From Candidatus Zymogenus sp. (GTDB taxonomy: Bacteria; Desulfobacterota; Zymogenia; Zymogenales; Zymogenaceae), in contig JAUWME010000128.1 in assembly GCA_030613285.1 (NCBI GenBank), positions 1 to 6,847 on the forward strand: a stretch of DNA of 6,847 bases. Reading direction: 5' to 3'. Each line of letters opens with the position of its first letter. The stretch's first letter is position 1. Positions 1-3,973 of this stretch are shown here, in pieces. The notes below the pieces were generated by a model. It saw only the letters and a list, made by a program, of their open reading frames with translations. It made no database searches and was not told where the DNA came from. A program made the translations under genes and the position numbers.

Positions 1-335
1 TTTGGCGCGGTAATATCGCCTATCCGCCCTTCCCCATCGACGTCTTTGACCGCTGTTCCAACTGGGACGGGGATTATCAGGTCTTCACCGTTTTTCCCGT
101 GTTGATCTTTTCCCTTCCCGTGGCCTCCTCTCTCTGCGGCCCAGCGTTGCCTGTACTTATAATCGAGGAGAGTGGACATCTGGGGGTTGCCGACGAGATA
201 TACATTACCGCCATCCCCACCGTCTCCGCCGTTTGGCCCGCCTTTGGGAACGTATTTCTCCCTGCGGAAACTAAGGCATCCGCTGCCTCCGGCCCCTGAT
301 TTTATCTCAATTGTAGCCTCGTCAACAAATTTCAT
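1..335 (-). CDS. obg: Obg/CgtA ribosome-assembly GTPase, N-terminal part (cut by window edge)
   Basis: Reading leftward from the ATG at 335-333, 111 codons are visible before the window ends. The protein opens MKFVDEATIEIKSGAGG and continues with FRREKYVPKGGPNGGDGGDGG, NPQMSTLLD, AERGGHGKGKDQHGKNGEDL and PVPVGTAVKD. These are the hallmark glycine-rich segments of the Obg fold that precedes the GTPase domain. The G domain lies outside the window. In the family, Obg binds the 50S subunit and acts in late ribosome assembly and stress control. Its position downstream of rplU and rpmA is the conserved bacterial order. The Shine-Dalgarno is weak: an AGG about 10 nt before the ATG. A 431-bp gap to rpmA with a possible terminator suggests it may have its own promoter, but I could not identify a convincing one. 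The identification is secure; the boundary is partial only because of the window edge. Confidence 0.97.
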   Translation of the reverse strand, partial: MKFVDEATIEIKSGAGGSGCLSFRREKYVPKGGPNGGDGGDGGNVYLVGNPQMSTLLDYKYRQRWAAERGGHGKGKDQHGKNGEDLIIPVPVGTAVKDVDGEGRIGDITAP

Positions 336-420
336 TTTGTGGGCCTAAACAGTGTTTCAATAGTGGTTGAGTGTTAAGTGAAAAAGTAAAATTACAGATA
401 GAAGGTAAAATTTATAAAGC

Positions 421-474
421 GAAAAACAAAAAAGGGCTGACGATATTTAAGTCTCCTTAATTTTACGCCCGCCC
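421..474 (-). terminator. Candidate intrinsic terminator between rpmA and obg
   Basis: Read on the minus strand, a GGGC...GCCC outer stem (474-471 with 437-434) encloses a perfect inner hairpin, TTAAG-GAGA-CTTAA (460-447). It is followed at once by TTTTTTG and another T run (433-423). The order of stem then T tract fits an intrinsic terminator for transcription coming from rpmA. The middle of the stem pairs imperfectly, so the terminator could be weak or partial. It sits about 100 bp before the obg start. Confidence 0.45.
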
Positions 475-621
475 TCAAACTATTTTAAAATTCTATTGTT
501 TTTCCTAACTTTTTAAGTTTTGAGTATTTTTAATTCACATAGATATTCATGTATAAATTGGAGATGAATAATAAACCTGCAAACTCTACCTTAGATTTTT
601 ATTGAGGAAGCCTAAAATGAG

Positions 622-682
622 AAAGGGGGGAACCTCCAAACATCCCAATTTGTTTTTGAATATTTCCCAATTGCCCCCACTT
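622..682 (-). other. Long-loop inverted repeat downstream of rpmA
   Basis: On the minus strand AAG, a mismatch, then GGGGG (682-674) can pair with CCCCC, a mismatch and TTT (630-622). This gives 5 G-C pairs, one mismatch, one G-U and two A-U pairs. The loop is over 40 nt, which makes it a weak hairpin. It might serve as an mRNA 3'-end structure for rpmA, but no clear T tract follows. Confidence 0.25.
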
Positions 683-766
683 AATCCCAATTAAACAAAT
701 TGCTCTTTCTACCTTCTCGCATGAGACCTTTCATCGCTCCTCATCATCATATATTGATCCAAGGGA

Positions 767-1027
767 CTACTGTTTTTCTTCGATGATGCTCACTCTCTTT
801 TTGTTGCCTGTGAAGGTATCAAACTTTACTTCTCCGTCAATGAGGGCAAACAGTGTGTGGTCTTTTCCCATTCCGACATTATTTCCGGGGTGGATTTTCG
901 ATCCCCGCTGGCGAACGATGATGCTTCCAGCGCTAATTAATTCTCCTGCTCCGCGTTTTAGGCCGAGCCTTCTGCCCGCACTGTCTCGTCCGTTTCTGGA
1001 ACTTCCCTGTCCTTCTTTATGTGCCAT
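767..1027 (-). CDS. rpmA: 50S ribosomal protein L27
   Basis: The 86-aa product begins [20 protein letters not shown] and contains the bL27 signature [19 protein letters not shown] (residues about 35-53), then [16 protein letters not shown]. Length and motifs match ordinary bL27, a large-subunit protein whose flexible N-terminus reaches the peptidyl-transferase centre. The N-terminus starts directly at MAHK. There is no extra pre-sequence of the kind removed by the Prp protease in Firmicutes, and no prp gene lies between rplU and rpmA. The start is supported by an AGGAG Shine-Dalgarno 6 nt upstream. It lies 212 bp downstream of rplU and 431 bp upstream of obg on the same strand, so transcription from the rplU promoter is likely. 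No independent promoter was recognised. Confidence 0.98.
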   Translation of the reverse strand: MAHKEGQGSSRNGRDSAGRRLGLKRGAGELISAGSIIVRQRGSKIHPGNNVGMGKDHTLFALIDGEVKFDTFTGNKKRVSIIEEKQ

Positions 1028-1096
1028 AACTAACTCCTATTGATTATATCGATCATATTATATACAACAAATTGTAAACTCATTGCAAGACCCACG

Positions 1097-1118
1097 CCCC
1101 ACCCACCATCACCCGCCC
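1097..1118 (-). promoter_or_regulatory. Candidate RNA/DNA G-quadruplex upstream of rpmA
   Basis: The minus strand, which is the mRNA sense here, reads GGG, a 1-nt loop, GGG, a 7-nt loop, GGG, a 1-nt loop, then GGGG. Four runs of at least three G with loops of 1-7 nt meet the usual G-quadruplex pattern. A further GGG follows at 1093-1091, and several longer G runs lie upstream in the repeat at 1133-1224. It is about 70 nt before the rpmA start codon. That it folds, or has any role, is inference. Confidence 0.4.
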
Positions 1119-1132
1119 TATCACTCTGCCAA

Positions 1133-1224
1133 CCCCATTAAAACATCCACCAGCCCCATTCAAACATTTACCAGCAACCCCCATTCAAACATTTGCGGCA
1201 CCCCCCAATCAAGCATTTGCGGCA
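1133..1224. repeat. Degenerate ~24-bp tandem repeat, four copies, rplU-rpmA spacer
   Basis: Units on the plus strand are 1133-1153, 1154-1177, 1178-1200 and 1201-1224. They share the pattern CCCC(C)ATTCAAACATTT followed by ACCAGCA or GCGGCA. Units 3 and 4 are the most alike and unit 1 is the most decayed. Lengths of 21, 24, 23 and 24 do not keep a reading frame, so the repeat is not coding. It is transcribed in the rplU-rpmA message as G-rich blocks alternating with AAATGTTTGA-like blocks. There are no spacers between units, so it is not a CRISPR. Confidence 0.8.
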
Positions 1225-1239
1225 CCCCTTGAGGACAAA

Positions 1240-1551
1240 CTATAGGAGTATTTCATCGATTTTGATTTTTGTCTGTTGTTGCCTGTGCCCTTGTTTTCTT
1301 CTGTATCCCTTTCTCCTTTTAAATTTCAGGATCGTTATCTTTTTCGCTTTGCCTTGAGATACAATTGTTCCTGTAACTTTGGCGCCTTTTATTTTTGGAG
1401 AGCCGATTTTTGGTTCTGAATCTCCGCCGACCATAAGGACATCTTCTAAGTCAATTTTATCTCCGACTTCTCCCAGGAGTTTTTCGACGGTGATTGTGTC
1501 GCCTGAGGATACTTTGTATTGTTTTCCTCCGGTTTTGATTACTGCATACAT
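1240..1551 (-). CDS. rplU: 50S ribosomal protein L21
   Basis: The 103-aa product starts MYAVIKTGGKQYKV, the standard bL21 N-terminus. It ends with FKRRKGYRRKQGHRQQQT, matching the bL21 C-terminal signature of basic residues followed by GHRQ. Length is typical. The protein binds 23S rRNA in the large subunit. The ATG at 1551-1549 has an AAGGA Shine-Dalgarno about 10 nt upstream. It is the first gene of the rplU-rpmA-obg block, transcribed away from the response-regulator gene at 1927. A near-consensus promoter lies at 1693-1722, leaving a structured leader of about 135 nt, so leader-mediated control of L21/L27 is plausible but not shown. Confidence 0.98.
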   Translation of the reverse strand: MYAVIKTGGKQYKVSSGDTITVEKLLGEVGDKIDLEDVLMVGGDSEPKIGSPKIKGAKVTGTIVSQGKAKKITILKFKRRKGYRRKQGHRQQQTKIKIDEILL

Positions 1552-1613
1552 CTTTTTGTTATTCCTTTATCCTAATTCTTTATCAATATCAATGTGCTTC
1601 AATTAAGCTATAT

Positions 1614-1643
1614 CAATTGGCCAAACAACCACCCGACCAACTG
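1614..1643 (-). promoter_or_regulatory. rplU leader hairpin 2
   Basis: In the mRNA sense CAGTTGG (1643-1637) can pair with CCAATTG (1620-1614) over 7 bp including one G-U. The loop is 16 nt and G/U-rich. It lies in the rplU 5' leader about 60 nt before the start codon. It could be part of a ribosomal-protein autoregulatory leader, but I do not recognise a named class. Confidence 0.4.
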
Positions 1644-1650
1644 ACTACCC

Positions 1651-1686
1651 TTGGGTTTTTTAAATGATTGCCCCCAGGAACCCCAA
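1651..1686 (-). promoter_or_regulatory. rplU leader hairpin 1
   Basis: In the mRNA sense TTGGGGTT (1686-1679) can pair with AACCCAA (1657-1651), giving 7 bp with one bulged G. The loop is about 21 nt and includes GGGGGC. The hairpin starts essentially at the predicted transcription start, so it would form the very 5' end of the rplU mRNA. It might act as a stabilising 5' hairpin or as a regulatory element. Confidence 0.4.
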
Positions 1687-1692
1687 CTGCTT

Positions 1693-1722
1693 ATATTACT
1701 TCTTTTTGGCGCGTTTTGTCAA
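1693..1722 (-). promoter_or_regulatory. Sigma70-type promoter for rplU
   Basis: On the minus strand TTGACA (1722-1717) is a perfect -35. It is followed after 18 bp by TAATAT (1698-1693) as the -10. The transcription start is expected near 1686. Directly upstream of the -35 is a 10-bp-phased TTGGGAA direct repeat (1731-1747). The promoter diverges from that of the response-regulator gene, with about 130 bp between the two -35 boxes. Confidence 0.75.
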
Positions 1723-1730
1723 GAGAATTG

Positions 1731-1747
1731 TTGGGAATAGTTGGGAA
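1731..1747. repeat. Two TTGGGAA direct repeats spaced one helical turn, next to rplU -35
   Basis: TTGGGAA occurs at 1731-1737 and again at 1741-1747, exactly 10 bp apart. This begins 9 bp upstream (in the minus sense) of the rplU -35 box. Same-face spacing next to a promoter is typical of a protein-binding site. No regulator can be named from the sequence. Confidence 0.4.
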
Positions 1748-1854
1748 ATCTTACGAAAATAAGCAAAGATGGAACTCCCCTGGGATATAAAGATGTTCAG
1801 GAGAGACGGCAGAGAAGTATTAGGTGCAAAAATAAAAAAGCATGATGATATATC

Positions 1855-1883
1855 TTGACTGTTAATGTTTTTACTGTTATAAT
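1855..1883 (+). promoter_or_regulatory. Strong extended -10 promoter for the response-regulator gene
   Basis: TTGACT (1855-1860) and TATAAT (1878-1883) are separated by exactly 17 bp. TGT immediately before the -10 provides the extended -10 TG. Transcription should start near 1890, giving a leader of only about 37 nt. The spacer contains TTAATGTTTTTACT (1862-1875), which recurs next to the ftsB promoter at 3616-3629. The flanking region 1552-1926 otherwise holds only the divergent rplU promoter and leader. Confidence 0.8.
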
Positions 1884-1900
1884 GGTTATGTAGGTATTAA

Positions 1901-1930
1901 ATGCATTTATTAAAGCGTAAAACGTCTTGA
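1901..1930 (+). CDS. Possible 9-codon leader ORF overlapping the response-regulator start
   Basis: ATG at 1901 opens a reading frame for MHLLKRKTS and ends with TGA at 1928-1930. It thus overlaps the TTG start (1927-1929) of the next gene as TTGA. AGGT begins 9 nt before the ATG, leaving a 6-nt gap after AGG; this is the only Shine-Dalgarno-like element in the short leader. The downstream gene itself has no clear Shine-Dalgarno, so translational coupling through this mini-ORF is plausible. It is too short to judge by homology. Confidence 0.4.
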   Translation: MHLLKRKTS

Positions 1931-2895
1931 AAAAAGTATTGATAGTAGAAGATTCGAAACTCACCCGCGAGATGGTTAAGGACACGCTTATTGCAGAAAA
2001 CTTTGCTGTTGTTGAAGCCGCTGACGGCCTTGAAGGGGTTAGGAAAGCCTATGAGGAAATCCCCGATCTTATTATTCTTGATGTAATTATGCCGAGAATG
2101 GACGGGATCTCCTTATGTAAAATATTGACTCAAGGATCCGAGACACGGGACATACCTATAATAATGTTGACTTCAAGGACATCCTCAACGGACGTAAAGG
2201 AGGGGCTTGAGGCGGGTGCTGTGGATTATATTAAAAAGCCCTTTGACAGCATCGAGCTAATTGCCAGGGTCCAATCGGCACTTCGGTTCAAATCGTACAA
2301 GAACCAAATCAATTCTCTGACGGCAAAACTCAACGAACTTTCAATAACCGACGATTTGACTAATTTGAAAAATGCTGGTTTTTTTTGGGACTATCTGAAT
2401 CGAGAGGTAAATAAAATTCCCCGTCTCGAAAAGCCACTTTCACTGATAATCATTGACCTTGATGACTTCAAAGAGGTAAATGAGAAATTCGGCCATCTTG
2501 TTGGGGACAGGGTACTTAAGGAGATAGCAACAATTTTGACGGTGAATCTTCGCCGATACGACCTTTTGGCCAGATATGGTGGGGAGGAGTTTGTGGTTGT
2601 CCTTATAGACTCTGATGAAAGCGAGGCTTTTAGAGTAGCTGAAGATTTGAGGAAAAAGATTGCTGAGAAAGCATTTGAAGAAGATGGAGAGAAATTTCCA
2701 ATCACTGCAAGTTTTGGAATTGCTTCCCTTGTTCCGGAGATGCCCAAAAACATGTTAAATACCATATCTCTTTTTGAGCGGGCCGATAAAGCTCTTGGCG
2801 AGGCCAAGTCAAAGGGAAAAGGGATATGCGTGATAATGCCTGTTTCGTATGATGAGAAGAAAGCAGGGCCTGAAATAATTGAAAAGGATTTTTGA
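1927..2895 (+). CDS. REC-GGDEF response regulator (probable diguanylate cyclase)
   Basis: The 322-aa protein has an N-terminal receiver domain (about 1-120) and a GGDEF domain (about 140-305). In the receiver, E8/D9 form the acidic pocket, D52 (ILDVIMPRMDG) is the phosphorylation site, T82 the switch Thr, and K104 precedes P105. In the GGDEF domain, TDDLTNL is at 141-147 and IIDLDDFKEVN at 175-185. D194 follows GH..G, and RRYD (209-212) is a canonical RxxD inhibitory I-site. The active site GGEEF (218-222) is intact, and SFGIA follows. An active, feedback-inhibited enzyme making c-di-GMP from two GTP is expected. The usual NRR after the first motif reads NAG (149-151), and the usual Tyr of the ALYxAK motif is Gly. 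TTG at 1927 is the only usable start: in-frame stops lie just upstream and MKKVLIVED is the family N-terminus. No cognate histidine kinase is in the window. Confidence 0.95.
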   Translation: MKKVLIVEDSKLTREMVKDTLIAENFAVVEAADGLEGVRKAYEEIPDLIILDVIMPRMDGISLCKILTQGSETRDIPIIMLTSRTSSTDVKEGLEAGAVDYIKKPFDSIELIARVQSALRFKSYKNQINSLTAKLNELSITDDLTNLKNAGFFWDYLNREVNKIPRLEKPLSLIIIDLDDFKEVNEKFGHLVGDRVLKEIATILTVNLRRYDLLARYGGEEFVVVLIDSDESEAFRVAEDLRKKIAEKAFEEDGEKFPITASFGIASLVPEMPKNMLNTISLFERADKALGEAKSKGKGICVIMPVSYDEKKAGPEIIEKDF

Positions 2896-2925
2896 CTGGA
2901 GAGCACGATAAGAAGAGGGACTCAC

Positions 2926-2971
2926 TGAATGAAGACTCCTTTGCTTTTTTGATATTTTGATATTTCATTCA
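2926..2971 (+). other. Inverted repeat with enclosed mini-ORF upstream of the DUF1178 gene
   Basis: TGAATGAA (2926-2933) and TTCATTCA (2964-2971) are a perfect 8-bp inverted repeat with a 30-nt loop. The loop contains a T6 run and a doubled TTTTGATA. An ATG at 2929 opens a seven-codon frame (MKTPLLF) preceded by GAGGGA about 8 nt upstream. Its function is unknown. The structure is not a classic terminator because the stem is AT-rich and the T run is inside the loop. Confidence 0.3.
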
Positions 2972-2994
2972 AAACTTTAAGTCAGCAGAACAAA

Positions 2995-3441
2995 ATGATA
3001 GCAATCGATATAAAATGTAGCAATGGCCATCTCTTTGAGGGTTGGTTTGCAGACAGTGATTCTTTTAAAGATCAGAAAGAAAAGCTTTTGGTAAACTGTC
3101 CTTTGTGTGGGAATAGTAATGTTGAGCGAATGCCGTCGAGTTTTGCCATCGGAAAGAGTTCAAAGTTGTCAAATAAGTCAAATGTGCCGAGTCCTCCACA
3201 TCAAGATGAAGAACAAAGGGTTTCGATACTGCCAAATCCAAATCTAATGGAATTTAAGAAGTATCTTGATAAAAACTTTGAGGATGTCGGCACGGGCTTT
3301 GCCGAAGAAGCATTGAAGATACATTTCGGACTTGAAGAGGAAAGAAATATCCGCGGCGTCACAACCGAAGATGAAGAAAAGGAGCTGAAGGAGGAGGGTG
3401 TTCCCTTTGTAAAAATACCTATTATAAAGTTCAACAGTTGA
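2995..3441 (+). CDS. DUF1178 family protein, putative zinc-binding
   Basis: The 148-aa product begins with CSNGHLFEGWF (8-18), followed by CPLCG (35-39). C8, H12, C35 and C38 could form a zinc knuckle. The C-terminal half carries KKYLDKNFEDVGTGFAEEA (88-106), KIHFGLEEERNIRG and EEGVPF. These are the characteristic conserved blocks of DUF1178, a family common in Proteobacteria with no established function. A charged, Ser/Pro-rich linker (about 52-80) joins the halves. It is soluble, with no signal peptide or TM segment. It follows the response-regulator gene by 99 bp on the same strand and no promoter was found between them, so co-transcription is possible. No clear Shine-Dalgarno precedes the ATG. 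Family assignment is from motif recall; the zinc-binding role is inference. Confidence 0.85.
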   Translation: MIAIDIKCSNGHLFEGWFADSDSFKDQKEKLLVNCPLCGNSNVERMPSSFAIGKSSKLSNKSNVPSPPHQDEEQRVSILPNPNLMEFKKYLDKNFEDVGTGFAEEALKIHFGLEEERNIRGVTTEDEEKELKEEGVPFVKIPIIKFNS

Positions 3442-3481
3442 CACAGCGGTCTTTGCAAAAGGGTGGAGTCGGTATATAGGT

Positions 3482-3508
3482 TCAGCAGCTGATATTGGAG
3501 TCATTCCA
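3482..3508. other. Two adjacent short palindromes in the spacer before ftsB
   Basis: TCAGC-A-GCTGA (3482-3492) is a perfect inverted repeat. It is immediately followed by TTGGA-GTCAT-TCCAA (3495-3509, taking the last A). They lie 40-70 bp after the DUF1178 stop. There is no T tract, so they are not an obvious terminator. They could be a transcript-end structure or an operator. Confidence 0.3.
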
Positions 3509-3630
3509 AAATGTTGGGGTCGGGTATGTCTATAGTGATTTGGTGAATCCTGACAATGAAATAGAAATGTTCTATACTTCTTCCTTCCCATTAATTATTA
3601 GTAGTACGTATTCTTTTAATGTTTTTACTC

Positions 3631-3659
3631 TTGACAAACTTCGCTTGTTTTAATACAAT
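3631..3659 (+). promoter_or_regulatory. Consensus sigma70-type promoter for ftsB
   Basis: TTGACA (3631-3636) and TACAAT (3654-3659) are separated by exactly 17 bp. Transcription is expected near 3666, leaving a leader of about 23 nt before the ftsB ATG. TTAATGTTTTTACT (3616-3629) ends 1 bp upstream of the -35. The same 14-mer forms the spacer of the response-regulator promoter at 1862-1875. Confidence 0.8.
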
Positions 3660-3688
3660 TTAAGTAAGATAGTTAAAAAATACTGGAC

Positions 3689-3970
3689 ATGAAAGATATT
3701 AAAAAACCTCTCTTAATTGCCTCCATTGTCATCTCGATGGCAATATTGGGCTTCACCGCCTTTGGAAAACGGGGTTTTGCAAGCCTTCTAACATTAAAGC
3801 AAAGAAAAGAGAAAATTGCAATCGAGACAGAGAATCTGAGAAACGAAAACGATAATTTGAAGAGCGAACTAATTCGCCTGCAAAAAAAAGAATATCGCGA
3901 CCGAACAATCAGATCAAAGATGGGAATGGTTAAGGAGGGTGAAGTAATCTATATTTTCACTCCAGAGTAA
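3689..3970 (+). CDS. ftsB: FtsB/DivIC-type septum formation initiator protein
   Basis: The 93-aa protein has a short cytoplasmic N-terminus (MKDIKKP) and one TM helix (about 8-25). The family FGKRG turn (25-29) is followed by a heptad-like coiled coil (about 33-67, rich in E/K/L/N). The C-terminal motif YRDRTIRSKMGMVKEGEVIY (69-88) matches the family pattern ending in ARxxLGMVxxGE. In the family, this bitopic protein forms a complex with FtsL and FtsQ that activates septal peptidoglycan synthesis. The length is typical. It has its own strong promoter at 3631-3659 but a poor Shine-Dalgarno. Its stop lies only 3 bp before the next ATG, so the two genes are almost certainly co-transcribed and probably translationally coupled. 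FtsB versus DivIC naming cannot be separated on sequence alone. Confidence 0.9.
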   Translation: MKDIKKPLLIASIVISMAILGFTAFGKRGFASLLTLKQRKEKIAIETENLRNENDNLKSELIRLQKKEYRDRTIRSKMGMVKEGEVIYIFTPE

Positions 3971-3973
3971 GTC

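Larger units (their letters stand above)
336..766. other. Long AT-rich spacer between rpmA and obg, no gene seen
   Basis: These 431 bases hold no credible coding region on either strand. Visible structure includes a candidate minus-strand terminator at 421-474, and G-run/C-run arms at 622-630 and 674-682. Three copies of TCCCAATT lie at 643-650, 665-672 and 685-692. A perfect 7-bp inverted repeat pairs CAATTTG (646-652) with CAAATTG (696-702). The rest is AT-rich without recognisable motifs. No convincing sigma70 promoter for obg could be found. Confidence 0.7.

Noticed and set aside
99..299. 66-aa plus-strand frame
   Set aside because: Lies wholly antisense to the Obg glycine-rich domain.
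783..1043. 86-aa plus-strand frame
   Set aside because: It is the antisense shadow of rpmA, whose L27 sequence is unmistakable; no start signal or family resemblance.
1133..1224. CRISPR array
   Set aside because: Units are contiguous with no unique spacers and are only about 24 bp and degenerate.
1028..1239. Prp-type protease gene between rplU and rpmA
   Set aside because: The spacer has no open frame of suitable length, and L27 lacks the cleavable N-terminal extension.
2905..2950. Intrinsic terminator after the response-regulator gene
   Set aside because: The T6 run at 2945-2950 is not preceded by a stem that pairs convincingly; AGG/CCT pairing is too short.
2391..2968. Two long minus-strand frames (171 and 88 aa)
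   Set aside because: Antisense to the GGDEF domain and the following spacer; serine/phenylalanine-rich composition typical of shadow frames.
3437..3470. Promoter starting with TTGACA at 3437
   Set aside because: No -10-like hexamer at 16-19 bp spacing; the position expected is G-rich.
3244..3591. 115-aa minus-strand frame extending into the spacer before ftsB
   Set aside because: About two thirds is antisense to the DUF1178 gene. The rest has no recognisable domain and no Shine-Dalgarno or promoter was seen.
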